Part shown: in pieces, positions 26,570 to 36,171 of the stretch
How the letters are laid out: every line of letters begins with the position of its first letter
Numbering within the stretch: the stretch's first letter is position 1
Program-made: the position numbers and the translations under genes
Notes under the pieces: model-generated
What the model was told of the DNA's origin: nothing
The model's input: the letters and a program-made list of their open reading frames with translations, nothing else
Databases searched by the model: none
NCBI RefSeq assembly: GCF_002699855.1
Contig: NZ_LKBW01000274.1
Span: 1 to 36,171, forward strand
Length of the DNA stretch: 36,171 nt
Direction of reading: 5' to 3'
Source of the DNA: Pseudomonas amygdali
Lineage (GTDB): Bacteria; Pseudomonadota; Gammaproteobacteria; Pseudomonadales; Pseudomonadaceae

Positions 26570-26782
26570 ATGGCTGATCGTCAGAGCGGTACCGTCAAGT
26601 GGTTCAACGATGAAAAAGGTTTTGGTTTTATCACTCCTGAGAGCGGGCCGGATCTGTTCGTACACTTCCGCGCCATTCAGGGTAACGGCTTCAAAAGCCT
26701 GAAAGAAGGCCAGAAAGTTACCTTCGTTGCCGTGCAGGGCCAAAAAGGCATGCAGGCTGACGAAGTTCAAGCCGAAGCCTGA
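26570..26782 (+). CDS. cspA: Cold-shock protein (CspA family)
   Basis: A 70-residue single cold-shock domain that binds single-stranded nucleic acid and melts RNA structure. RNP1 is KGFGFI (about 20-25) and RNP2 is LFVHF (about 33-37). AAGGA sits nine bases before ATG 26570. It is monocistronic, with a long structured leader and a strong terminator. Pseudomonads have several paralogues, so the exact symbol (cspA, capA or capB) is uncertain. Confidence 0.93.
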   Translation: MADRQSGTVKWFNDEKGFGFITPESGPDLFVHFRAIQGNGFKSLKEGQKVTFVAVQGQKGMQADEVQAEA

Positions 26783-26806
26783 TACGACACACTCTCGTAC
26801 GTACAG

Positions 26807-26840
26807 AAAGCCTCTGACAGCAATGTCAGAGGCTTTTTTA
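26807..26840 (+). terminator. Rho-independent terminator of the cold-shock gene
   Basis: A perfect 13-bp stem AAAGCCTCTGACA / TGTCAGAGGCTTT (26807-26819 and 26824-26836) with a 4-base loop, followed by TTT. Confidence 0.92.
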
Positions 26841-26881
26841 TATGTGCGATTCCGCTCGGCAAGTACATGAGTACGCCCATG

Positions 26882-26908
26882 AAAAAGCCGACTCAAGGTC
26901 GGCTTTTT
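26882..26908 (-). terminator. Terminator of lptFG (bidirectional)
   Basis: A perfect 11-bp stem AAAAAGCCGAC / GTCGGCTTTTT with a 5-base loop lies 19 bp beyond the lptG stop. A- and T-runs at both ends let it work for either strand. Confidence 0.88.
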
Positions 26909-26926
26909 CACTGCGGCTACACGACG

Positions 26927-27988
26927 CTATCCGGCGCGGCGCAGCAGATACACACCGGCCAGCGCACAGGCTGCAGCAGGCATCAGCACGGCCAGCAACG
27001 GCGGGAAACCGAACAGCAGGCTGGAAGGACCAAGCAGGTCCTGAATGATGCGGAAGGTAAAGCCGACCACCACCCCCGTGAACACGCGCTGCCCCAGCGT
27101 AACCGAACGCAGCGGGCCGAAGATGAACGAGATTGCCATCAGCACCAGCGCTACTGTCACAGCCGGTTGCAATACCTTGGTCCAGAACGCCAGCCAGTAG
27201 CGGCCATTGCTCAAGCCCTGATCAGCCAGATAATGCGCGTAGTTCCAGAGACCGCTGATCGAAAGCGACTCGGGCGGCATGATCACTGTGCTCAGCAATT
27301 GCGGGCTCAACGCTACATCCCAGCGCTCGACCGGCGTATTGATGACCTCGGTACGGCCGTCATTGAAATGCGTGGTACTGACGTCCTTCAACTCCCAGTA
27401 ATCGGTCTTGAAATTGGCCTCTTTGGCAAAGCTGGACGTCAGCATGTGGCGTTGATCGTCGAAACGGTAACGTGTCACGCCGAGCATCAGGCCATTGGGC
27501 TGGACGGTGTTGATGTGGATGAATTCGTCACCCTGACGGTGCCACAGACCATGCCTGGCGCTCTGCGCATCACCCGAGCCCTGAGCCAGCGACCGAGCGG
27601 CCTGAGCCTGGTTCTCGGCGTAGGGAGCCACGTACTCGCCGACCAGTACACCGGCAACCATCAATAGCAGCATCGGCTTCATGACCGCCCAGACGATGCG
27701 CCCGATGGACACACCTGCTGCACGCATGATGGTCAGTTCGCTGCTGCTGGCCAGCGTACCCAGACCAATGAGGCAACCGATCAGGGCAGCCATTGGCAGG
27801 GTGTCGTAGACACGCCGCGGCGCGGTCAGCATGACGTAGCTGAGGGCATCCGCCAGTGTGTAAGTGTCACTGATATCACCCATCTCGTCGATGAACGCGA
27901 ACAATGAAACCAGCCCCAGAATAATTCCCAGAACCGCAAGAATCGCCAGCAATACGCTTTTACCGATGTATCGATCAAGCTTGACCAC
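26927..27988 (-). CDS. lptG: LPS export ABC transporter permease LptG
   Basis: A 353-residue YjgP/YjgQ-family permease with three N-terminal membrane segments (about 13-35, 60-85, 98-120), a periplasmic beta-jellyroll (about 130-265) and three C-terminal segments (about 275-350). With LptF and LptB2 it extracts lipopolysaccharide from the inner membrane and passes it to LptC. Its start overlaps the lptF stop by 14 bp, which gives tight coupling in the usual lptF-lptG order. Confidence 0.95.
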   Translation of the reverse strand: MVKLDRYIGKSVLLAILAVLGIILGLVSLFAFIDEMGDISDTYTLADALSYVMLTAPRRVYDTLPMAALIGCLIGLGTLASSSELTIMRAAGVSIGRIVWAVMKPMLLLMVAGVLVGEYVAPYAENQAQAARSLAQGSGDAQSARHGLWHRQGDEFIHINTVQPNGLMLGVTRYRFDDQRHMLTSSFAKEANFKTDYWELKDVSTTHFNDGRTEVINTPVERWDVALSPQLLSTVIMPPESLSISGLWNYAHYLADQGLSNGRYWLAFWTKVLQPAVTVALVLMAISFIFGPLRSVTLGQRVFTGVVVGFTFRIIQDLLGPSSLLFGFPPLLAVLMPAAACALAGVYLLRRAG

Positions 27989-29102
27989 GAGTCACCTCCG
28001 TGACGCTGCGACGACTCGCCATCTTCAGACGCAGAGGCTCCCAATAGAACAACAGCAGGCCAATGGACAGGTAGATGCCATGCACCCACCACATGCCCAG
28101 GCTGAGCGGCAGCTTGCCCTTCTCCAGCGAACTGCGCACCGAGATCAGAATGGCCAGATAAGACATGTACAGAAGGATCGCCGGCAAAAGTTTCAGGTAA
28201 CGGCCCTGACGCGGATTGACGCGCGACAACGGAATAGCCATCAACGTGACGATGAACACCGACAGCGGCAGCGAAATACGCCATTGCAGCTCGGCGACAG
28301 AGCGCGGTGCCGGGTTGCCGATCAGTTCGCTGGTCGGAATGGCCTCACGGTCGGTGATTTCTTCACTGATTTCCGGCTTGGGCAGCATCGCCCCGTAGGT
28401 GTCGTACTTGATCACACGATAATCAGCCGCACCAGGATTGCCATCGTAGCGGTAGCCGTTTTCGAGGATCAGGAAGCGACTGCCATTGGGCCTTACCTCC
28501 TGATGACCCTTCTCTGCCACCAGCACGGTAATACCGTTGTCCTTGCTCTTGTCGCCGGACATGCGTTTTTCAGAGATGAACACACCAGCCAGTTGCGAGC
28601 GGTCTTCCGACAGTTCCTTGGTGTAAGTGATACGTGTACCATCACGCAGCGCCTGAAAACGGCCCGGCACCAGCGTGTCGAACTCGGTCATGGCGTCCTG
28701 CTTGTTGATCAGCAGCGAAAACTGGGTAGCGCCCTGTGGAGCCAGACTGAAACTCAGCCAGGCGACCAACAGCCCGACCAGCGTGGCAGGCCCCATGGTG
28801 ATGGCAAGCAGCCGTTGCTGACTCATGCCGGTGGCTGCCAGCACGGTCATTTCACTTTCCAGGTACAGGCGCCCGTAAGCCATGAGAATGCCGAGGAACA
28901 GGCCCAGCGGCAGAATTACCTGCAGAAAGCCTGGCAGGCGGAAGCCCATGATCAGGAACAGCACGCCCGGATCGAGCGCACCGGACGCGGCCTGCGCCAG
29001 GTACTTGATGAAGCGTCCGCTCATGATGAACACCAGCAGCACGGCGCTGACCGCGCTCAAGGTAAGCAGCACTTCTCGGGACAAATAACGGAAGACAATC
29101 AA
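27975..29102 (-). CDS. lptF: LPS export ABC transporter permease LptF
   Basis: A 375-residue partner permease with the same six-segment plus periplasmic jellyroll layout as LptG. I place the start at TTG (29100-29102), reading M-I-V-F-R-Y-L-S-R-E, because that is the family's usual N-terminus and GGAG lies eight bases upstream. A GTG three codons earlier (29109-29111) overlaps that ribosome site. It is divergent from pepA, the common arrangement in gammaproteobacteria. Confidence 0.93.
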   Translation of the reverse strand: MIVFRYLSREVLLTLSAVSAVLLVFIMSGRFIKYLAQAASGALDPGVLFLIMGFRLPGFLQVILPLGLFLGILMAYGRLYLESEMTVLAATGMSQQRLLAITMGPATLVGLLVAWLSFSLAPQGATQFSLLINKQDAMTEFDTLVPGRFQALRDGTRITYTKELSEDRSQLAGVFISEKRMSGDKSKDNGITVLVAEKGHQEVRPNGSRFLILENGYRYDGNPGAADYRVIKYDTYGAMLPKPEISEEITDREAIPTSELIGNPAPRSVAELQWRISLPLSVFIVTLMAIPLSRVNPRQGRYLKLLPAILLYMSYLAILISVRSSLEKGKLPLSLGMWWVHGIYLSIGLLLFYWEPLRLKMASRRSVTEVTRGQA

Positions 29103-29213
29103 ACCAGACACTCCAGAGTTGTCAGGCTCAGGCAGCCAAACAGGGAAAAATTGTGAGCCACGGCAACCAGAGATTCACGCCGGCAAAAGGCGTGGGCATC
29201 AAAAATATGCGGC

Positions 29214-29242
29214 ATTATCCTGTGATTGTGTGTTTCTGTCAC
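29214..29242 (-). promoter_or_regulatory. Putative sigma-70 promoter of lptFG
   Basis: On the minus strand, GTGACA (29237-29242) and GATAAT (29214-29219) are 17 bp apart, each one or two bases from consensus. The start would lie about 105 bases before lptF. The rest of the 318-bp lptF-pepA gap should hold the pepA promoter, but I see no confident consensus for it. Confidence 0.45.
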
Positions 29243-29258
29243 TGCGCACCGGGGATAG

Positions 29259-30911
<1,653 letters not shown>

Positions 30912-30968
30912 AAAGACACCCTGGCGTGTCGGCTTCACGGTCGATACGCCACTGGTTCTGGAACCTGT

Positions 30969-31397
30969 ATGACCCAAGTCGATTTTTACATCCTGCCCAG
31001 CGCCGATCCTGCCGCGCGCCTGGACTTTGCCTGCAAACTCACGGAAAAAGCCTGGCGTTTGGGCCACAAGGTCTATCTGCATTGCAGCGATGCAGCGCAG
31101 CGTGAGGACCTCGATGCCCGGCTCTGGCGTTTCAGAGGTGAAGTGTTTCTACCCCATGGCGACGCCGAGAGCGATCACGATGCTGCCGTGGTACTGGGCC
31201 TGGGCGACGACTCGGGCGAACACAGTGACCTGCTGGTCAACCTCGACCTGAGCATTCCGGCCTTCTTCAAACGTTTCGCCCGCGTGGCGGAAGTGGTTGT
31301 CGAAGACCCAGCCATACGTCTTGCTGCACGCGAGAGTTTCCGTTCTTACCGTGAACAGGGCTATCCTCCGCTAGATCACCGACTGCAGCGCCTTTGA
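30969..31397 (+). CDS. holC: DNA polymerase III chi subunit
   Basis: A 142-residue protein of normal chi length starting MTQVDFYIL, with the chi-family blocks KAWRLGHKVYLHC and DLLVNLDLSIPAFFKRFARVAEVV. Chi links the clamp loader (through psi) to single-stranded-DNA-binding protein. It lies 57 bp after pepA, the classic gammaproteobacterial neighbourhood. Confidence 0.94.
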   Translation: MTQVDFYILPSADPAARLDFACKLTEKAWRLGHKVYLHCSDAAQREDLDARLWRFRGEVFLPHGDAESDHDAAVVLGLGDDSGEHSDLLVNLDLSIPAFFKRFARVAEVVVEDPAIRLAARESFRSYREQGYPPLDHRLQRL

Positions 31398-31404
31398 GGA
31401 CACG

Positions 31405-31845
31405 ATGGATACTTCAAAAAAAGCTGAATCCGCGCATTTGCTGAACGATCTGGAATCGATCCGCCAATTGCTCGGCGATGACCCCGCACACTCCCCGCTG
31501 CCGAACGACCCGGCTCGTCCCGAAGGCCAGATTCCCCTGTTGTTCGATGTCGTCGGCGCTCGCCCCGACGCGGCGTATCAACAGGACTTCGACGAAGACG
31601 ACATCCCGACACTGACGCCTGATGTGCTAGCCGCACCTGTCGAGCAGCTTCAGACCGTTCAACAGCCTGCCCAGCCTCAAGCACTGCCGAACCCGGATGC
31701 CCTGCTGCATCTGGACAACGAATTGCGTGCCGCCGCGCAGTTGATCCTGCAGGACGTGATCGCCGACTTCGCCCCTCACATCGAGGCTGAAATCAAGCGT
31801 CGGCTGGAGGCAAGGCTGGAGCGGTTATTGGCCCAGCAGAAGTGA
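31405..31845 (+). CDS. Small acidic protein of unknown function downstream of holC
   Basis: A 146-residue protein with no signal peptide or membrane segment. The N-terminal part is acidic and Pro-rich (DEDDIPTLTPDV). The C-terminal 45 residues form a charged helix (DVIADFAPHIEAEIKRRLEARLERL), a possible coiled coil. GAGGA straddles the holC stop, seven bases before ATG 31405, so it is coupled to holC. Its place between holC and valS is typical of pseudomonads; the role is unknown. Confidence 0.85.
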   Translation: MDTSKKAESAHLLNDLESIRQLLGDDPAHSPLPNDPARPEGQIPLLFDVVGARPDAAYQQDFDEDDIPTLTPDVLAAPVEQLQTVQQPAQPQALPNPDALLHLDNELRAAAQLILQDVIADFAPHIEAEIKRRLEARLERLLAQQK

Positions 31846-31889
31846 AGTGTGTGGTTAGGAAACTGGCTCGTATGCGCGTGGATACGCTG

Positions 31890-33005
31890 TTATCGAGAAT
31901 TCAATGTGGAGCGGATCCTGGCTGCTAATCGTCCGGTGTCTGCCTCACGATGAATAAGTGAATTCCACTCTGCGTTCAATCGCCTATGCTCGGCCACTAC
32001 CCCATCAATACTTTCCAGTATTTCGGTGGACGCCGCATACGCTCGCCGATTACGAGCTACCGCATTTTGAAATTGGGAGTAACTGGCATTCGGCACGCGC
32101 GCCACGTCATCAAGAATTGATTGTGCCTGACGACTAACGATCCTGATTTTTTCATTTGTCTGTAAGGTGATGTTCGACACTGCCTTTTCAAACTGTGCTT
32201 TGAAGGCGTCAGTCCTGAGCACGGCGGGCGAAAGGCCCGTATCGCCTTTCGCAACCTTGTTGATGGTCAACAGTGCGTCTGGATCCATTACATCAATCCA
32301 TGGCTTTTTTGACAGCCCCGATACTCTGCTGCTCATCGTCGAGGACGTTGAAGCCAGTGCGGCTGCATCTTTTAACGGCAGGTACGTGAGCACCTGTGCA
32401 ACCATTTCGTTCGGCAGCCTTTGAAAAGCAAACTTTTTACCGGGGAACATAGTCAGCCCAAGCACCCTGAACGATGAAATATGCCCATCAGGATCACTCC
32501 GATTAACCGGATCCCCCTGACAGTAGGCATACGCATTCAGGTCTCCCCGTCCAAATGGACTCAGGGTGTCCGGGCTATTGAATCGCATCAGCACCGGGTT
32601 GAAAGCGCGATAGCCGTTACCCAGCAGGTAATGCCCGGTCACAGGGTCCGCACGCTCGCCGTTGAAACCGGAAAAGGGGCCGCCCGGCAAGCGATGTCCG
32701 TAAGGGCTATAGCCCAGCGGCTGGTGCCCCTCCGAACTCAAAGCATGCAATACACTGCTTTGCAGGTCGGTGGCCAGAAGGTCCGTCCGGGCGATAGCGC
32801 CTTCAGTCTCATACTCCGCTAACAAAAGGTTTTCACCGTGAAATACACGGCGACGCGTTGCGCCCTGTATCTCGACCGTCAAACGGTTCTTTTGATAAAA
32901 ACGCGACACTGCACCCTGTGCTCCGGGGTCGACGACGGCAATACGATCCAGCGCGTCATAGAGATATCGGCACAGTACGCGCCTGCTTTCCGAAGTCTTG
33001 TTCAT
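31890..33005 (-). CDS. Mini-RHS protein with RHS-associated core and F-box-like C-terminal region
   Basis: A 371-residue protein beginning MNKTSESRR, in-frame from ATG 33003-33005; longer starts lack family resemblance. Residues about 10-105 are YD-repeat-like (RFYQKN, YSPYGHR). The RHS core is at 113-175 (GFNGE-DPVTGHYLLGNGYRAFNP-RFNSPD-SPFG-NAYAYC-DPVNRSDPDGH). After the core comes an F-box-like motif at about 196-230 (RLPNEMVAQVLTYLPLKDAAALAS), then a helical, Gln/Arg-rich tail. There are no full RHS repeats and no signal peptide. The C-terminal half is visibly less G+C-rich than its neighbours. It is inserted against the holC-orf-valS direction, which suggests accessory DNA. It may be a toxin or host-directed effector; this is inference. 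Confidence 0.83.
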   Translation of the reverse strand: MNKTSESRRVLCRYLYDALDRIAVVDPGAQGAVSRFYQKNRLTVEIQGATRRRVFHGENLLLAEYETEGAIARTDLLATDLQSSVLHALSSEGHQPLGYSPYGHRLPGGPFSGFNGERADPVTGHYLLGNGYRAFNPVLMRFNSPDTLSPFGRGDLNAYAYCQGDPVNRSDPDGHISSFRVLGLTMFPGKKFAFQRLPNEMVAQVLTYLPLKDAAALASTSSTMSSRVSGLSKKPWIDVMDPDALLTINKVAKGDTGLSPAVLRTDAFKAQFEKAVSNITLQTNEKIRIVSRQAQSILDDVARVPNASYSQFQNAVARNRRAYAASTEILESIDGVVAEHRRLNAEWNSLIHREADTGRLAARIRSTLNSR

Positions 33006-33173
33006 GGCCGCATTCGCCCTGCGATCGATACTTGAACACCGGATCATGCCCCTTGCTCCACTCGCCGCCAACTGACAGATCTGCCAGTTGTGGCCCGGCG
33101 CTTATGGCTTGTCGCTTGCCGTCAGGTCTATACTTACCGGTTTCCGAATCAATGCCACAGGTTCCCGCCGCGC

Positions 33174-36020
33174 ATGGACAAGACTTACCAGCCGCACGCC
33201 ATCGAAACTTCCTGGTACCAGACCTGGGAGTCCGAGAACTACTTCGCTCCGCAAGGCGTGGGTGACTCGTACACCATCATGATCCCGCCGCCGAACGTCA
33301 CCGGCAGCCTGCACATGGGCCACGGTTTCAATAACGCGATCATGGACGCCCTGATCCGTTTCCGTCGCATGCAGGGTCGCAACACGCTGTGGCAACCGGG
33401 CACCGACCACGCCGGTATCGCCACGCAGATGCTGGTGGAGCGTCGTCTTGAAGCGCAAGGCATAAGCCGTCATGAGCTGGGCCGCGAGAAGTTTCTGGAC
33501 AAGATCTGGGAATGGAAAGCCGAGTCCGGCGGCAACATCAGCCGTCAGATCCGCCGTCTGGGCTCGTCCGTGGACTGGAGCCGCGAGCGCTTCACCATGG
33601 ACGACGGCCTGTCCGACGCCGTGAAGGAGGCCTTCGTGCGCCTGCATGAAGACGGCCTCATTTACCGTGGCAAGCGTCTGGTCAACTGGGACACCAAGCT
33701 GCACACCGCGATTTCCGACCTTGAAGTGGAGAACCACGACGAGAAAGGCCATCTGTGGAACCTGCGCTATCCGCTGGCCGACGGTGCAAAAACCGCCGAA
33801 GGTCTGGATTACCTGATCGTTGCCACCACTCGCCCGGAAACCATGCTCGGTGACGCCGCCGTTGCGGTGAACCCACAGGACGAGCGCTACAAGGCATTGA
33901 TCGGCAAGTTCGTCGAACTGCCGCTGGTAGGCCGCCGCATCCCGATCATCGCGGACGACTACTGCGACCCTGAATTCGGCACCGGCTGCGTGAAAATCAC
34001 CCCGGCGCATGACTTCAACGACTATGAAGTCGGCAAACGCCACAACCTGCCGCTGCTGAACATCTTCGACAAGAATGCCAACGTTCTCGCTGCTGCTCAG
34101 GTTTTCAACCTTGATGGCACGCTGAACGAAAGCGTCGACGGCAGCCTGCCTGCGGACTACGCCGGTCTCGACCGCTTTGAAGCGCGCAAGCAGATCGTTG
34201 CTGCGTTTGATGCCGCCGGCCTGCTGGTCAGCGTCGATGATCACGCCCTGAAGGTGCCGAAAGGCGACCGTTCCGGCACCATCATCGAGCCGTGGCTGAC
34301 CGATCAGTGGTATGTCTCCACCAAACCGCTGGCCGAGCCTGCGATTGCCGCTGTCGAAGACGGCCGTATCGCGTTCGTGCCCAAGCAATACGAAAACATG
34401 TATTTCTCGTGGATGCGCGACATCCAGGACTGGTGCATCAGCCGTCAGCTCTGGTGGGGCCATCGCATTCCGGCCTGGTACGACGAGTCCGGCAAGGTTT
34501 ACGTCGGCCGCGACGAAGCCGAAGTTCGCGCCAAGAACAACCTTGGCCCGAAAATCGCGCTGCAGCAGGACAACGACGTACTCGACACCTGGTTCAGCTC
34601 GGGCCTGTGGACCTTCTCCACGCTCGGCTGGCCGGAAAAGACCAAGGCACTGGAGACCTTCCACTCCACCGACGTACTGGTCACTGGCTTCGACATCATT
34701 TTCTTCTGGGTCGCCCGGATGATCATGCTCACCATGCACCTGGTGAAGAACGAGGACGGCACGCCGCAGGTCCCGTTCAAGACTGTTTACGTGCACGGTC
34801 TGGTGCGTGACGGCCAAGGCCAGAAGATGTCCAAGTCCAAGGGCAACGTGCTTGACCCGCTGGACATCGTCGACGGTATCGACCTCGAAACGCTGGTAGA
34901 GAAACGCACCAGTGGTTTGATGCAGCCGCAACTGGCGAAGAAGATCGAGAAGCAGACCCGCCAGGAGTTCGCCGACGGCATCGCCAGCTACGGCACCGAC
35001 GCCCTGCGCTTTACCTTCTGCTCGCTGGCGTCCACAGGTCGCGACATCAAGTTCGACATGGGCCGCGTCGAAGGCTATCGCAACTTCTGCAACAAGATCT
35101 GGAACGCTGCGCGCTACGTGCTGGACAAAGGCGAAGACTGCGGCCAGAACGGCGAAGCTGTCGAACTGTCGCTGGCTGATCGCTGGATCATCTCGCAATT
35201 GCAGCGCACGGAAGCCGAAGTGACCCGCCAACTGGATCAGTTCCGCTTCGACCTCGCGGCCCAGGCATTGTACGAGTTCATCTGGAACCTGTATTGCGAC
35301 TGGTATCTGGAGCTGTCCAAGCCCGTGCTGTGGGACGAAACAGCGCCCGTCGAGCGTCAGCGCGGCACACGCCGTACGCTGGTCCGCGTTCTGGAAGTCG
35401 CGCTGCGTCTTGCGCACCCGTTCATGCCGTTCATCACCGAAGAAATCTGGCAGCGCCTCGCGCCGCTGGCCGGTGCGCAAGGCAAGACCATCATGCTGCA
35501 ACCCTGGCCGGTGGCCAACGAAGCACGCATCGATCAGGCGGCCGAAGACGATATCGAATGGCTCAAGGGCCTGATGCTCGCCGTGCGTAACATCCGTGGC
35601 GAGATGAACATCGGCCCGGGCAAGCCGCTGCAACTGTTCCTCAAGAATGTGAGTGCCGAGGATCAGCGTCGTTTGAGCGAAAACGATTACCTGCTCAAGA
35701 AGCTCGCCAAGCTGGAATCGATGACCGTACTGACCGAGGGTGCAGAAGCGCCACTGTCGGCCACCGCGCTGGTGGGTGACATGGAAGTGCTGGTGCCGAT
35801 GGCCGGGCTGATCGACAAAGGGGCCGAACTGGCGCGTCTGGACAAGGAAATCCAGCGCCTGCAAGGCGAAGTGCAACGCGTCGGCGGCAAGCTGTCCAAC
35901 GCCGCCTTCGTCGACAAGGCACCGCCTGAAGTCATCGCCAAGGAACGCGCCAAGCTGACCGAAGCCGAACAGGCACTGGGCAAGCTGGCCGAGCAACACG
36001 CCCGCATCGCCAGCCTGTAA
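33174..36020 (+). CDS. valS: Valyl-tRNA synthetase
   Basis: A 948-residue class I synthetase that charges tRNA-Val and edits threonine. The HIGH motif is HMGH at 47-50 within [14 protein letters not shown], and KMSKS is at 551-555. The CP1 editing domain lies between them, and the C-terminal coiled coil (about 880-948) is typical of ValRS. ATG 33174 ([15 protein letters not shown]) fits the family start; the frame is open further upstream but unlike ValRS. Confidence 0.97.
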   Translation: MDKTYQPHAIETSWYQTWESENYFAPQGVGDSYTIMIPPPNVTGSLHMGHGFNNAIMDALIRFRRMQGRNTLWQPGTDHAGIATQMLVERRLEAQGISRHELGREKFLDKIWEWKAESGGNISRQIRRLGSSVDWSRERFTMDDGLSDAVKEAFVRLHEDGLIYRGKRLVNWDTKLHTAISDLEVENHDEKGHLWNLRYPLADGAKTAEGLDYLIVATTRPETMLGDAAVAVNPQDERYKALIGKFVELPLVGRRIPIIADDYCDPEFGTGCVKITPAHDFNDYEVGKRHNLPLLNIFDKNANVLAAAQVFNLDGTLNESVDGSLPADYAGLDRFEARKQIVAAFDAAGLLVSVDDHALKVPKGDRSGTIIEPWLTDQWYVSTKPLAEPAIAAVEDGRIAFVPKQYENMYFSWMRDIQDWCISRQLWWGHRIPAWYDESGKVYVGRDEAEVRAKNNLGPKIALQQDNDVLDTWFSSGLWTFSTLGWPEKTKALETFHSTDVLVTGFDIIFFWVARMIMLTMHLVKNEDGTPQVPFKTVYVHGLVRDGQGQKMSKSKGNVLDPLDIVDGIDLETLVEKRTSGLMQPQLAKKIEKQTRQEFADGIASYGTDALRFTFCSLASTGRDIKFDMGRVEGYRNFCNKIWNAARYVLDKGEDCGQNGEAVELSLADRWIISQLQRTEAEVTRQLDQFRFDLAAQALYEFIWNLYCDWYLELSKPVLWDETAPVERQRGTRRTLVRVLEVALRLAHPFMPFITEEIWQRLAPLAGAQGKTIMLQPWPVANEARIDQAAEDDIEWLKGLMLAVRNIRGEMNIGPGKPLQLFLKNVSAEDQRRLSENDYLLKKLAKLESMTVLTEGAEAPLSATALVGDMEVLVPMAGLIDKGAELARLDKEIQRLQGEVQRVGGKLSNAAFVDKAPPEVIAKERAKLTEAEQALGKLAEQHARIASL

Positions 36021-36029
36021 GGTGGCCAG

Positions 36030-36060
36030 AAAAGCCAGCCCGATTATGGGCTGGCTTTTT
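36030..36060 (+). terminator. Rho-independent terminator of valS
   Basis: A perfect 12-bp stem AAAAGCCAGCCC / GGGCTGGCTTTT (36030-36041 and 36048-36059) with a 6-base loop and continuing T, ten bases after the valS stop. Confidence 0.92.
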
Positions 36061-36154
36061 GTTATCTGAATTTCTGTACTCGACATCAAGGCTGACCATC
36101 GAACTGAACCGCCCCGGGTTTCTCGGAGACTCCAACCTTTGAGAGGATGGAGCG

Positions 36155-36171
36155 ATGAAAAAACTACCGAA
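36155..36171 (+). CDS. First codons of a downstream gene (partial)
   Basis: ATG 36155 follows a purine-rich GAGAGGATGGAG ribosome region (36141-36152) and reads M-K-K-L-P before the window ends. A coding start is likely from the strong ribosome site and the intergenic position after the valS terminator; the product cannot be identified. Confidence 0.5.

Noticed and set aside
33102..36089. 995-codon open frame on the minus strand opposite valS
   Set aside because: It is the antisense shadow of a clear valyl-tRNA synthetase with HIGH and KMSKS motifs; long antisense frames are common in high-G+C codon-biased genes, and the translation resembles no family.

Overview
The window looks like a chromosome segment from a fluorescent pseudomonad, most likely the Pseudomonas syringae group. 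The basis is high G+C coding sequence, a GcsR-type regulator with a sigma-54-dependent glycine cleavage operon, the lptFG / pepA-holC-valS gene order, and a Pseudomonas-style mini-RHS gene. The species call is inference from memory of these families; no database search was run.

Layout. (1) Positions 1-72 appear to be the end of an IS3-family insertion sequence, with the first codons of its orfA pointing out of the window. (2) 202-1710 is gcsR, a TyrR-like activator (ACT-PAS-AAA+-HTH). (3) 1882-6113 is a signalling trio: a soluble double-PAS histidine kinase, a DivK-like single-domain receiver, and a REC-PAS-GGDEF-EAL protein whose GGDEF site is degenerate (DGDQF) while its EAL site looks intact. 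(4) 6171-21360 is an export and surface-protein cluster: a periplasmic HlyD-like adaptor, a GAF-domain inner-membrane HlyD-like adaptor, a polytopic M50 metalloprotease fused to an HlyD/lipoyl-like domain, a GNAT acetyltransferase, an antisense pair (small unknown protein plus tail-collar protein), a sulfotransferase, a giant DUF4347 / glycine-rich / 14 x 102-residue Ig-repeat protein, and a TolC-family lipoprotein. No ABC transporter ATPase is encoded in the window. The giant gene is interrupted in repeat 7 by one in-frame TAA where the near-identical repeat 10 has GAA.

(5) 21361-26157 is the glycine cleavage operon gcvH-gcvP-gcvT. Upstream lie three matches to the GcsR box and a consensus -24/-12 promoter, so the regulator at the left edge very probably controls an operon about 20 kb away across the accessory cluster. 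(6) 26158-26839 holds a cold-shock protein gene with a long structured leader and a strong terminator, facing lptF-lptG (LPS export permeases) on the minus strand. (7) 29421-36020 is pepA, holC, a small conserved-looking gene and valS. Between the small gene and valS, in reverse orientation, sits a mini-RHS protein whose variable C-terminus starts with an F-box-like motif. The window ends with the valS terminator and the first codons of another gene.

Working together: the kinase/receiver/EAL trio could link an environmental signal to c-di-GMP turnover and so to surface-protein production. The two adaptors, M50 fusion and TolC lipoprotein form a plausible envelope-spanning path for the repeat protein, and the sulfotransferase and GNAT are candidate modifying enzymes. 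These links rest on gene adjacency and are inference. The rest (glycine catabolism, LPS export, aminopeptidase, polymerase chi subunit, tRNA synthetase) is ordinary core genome.
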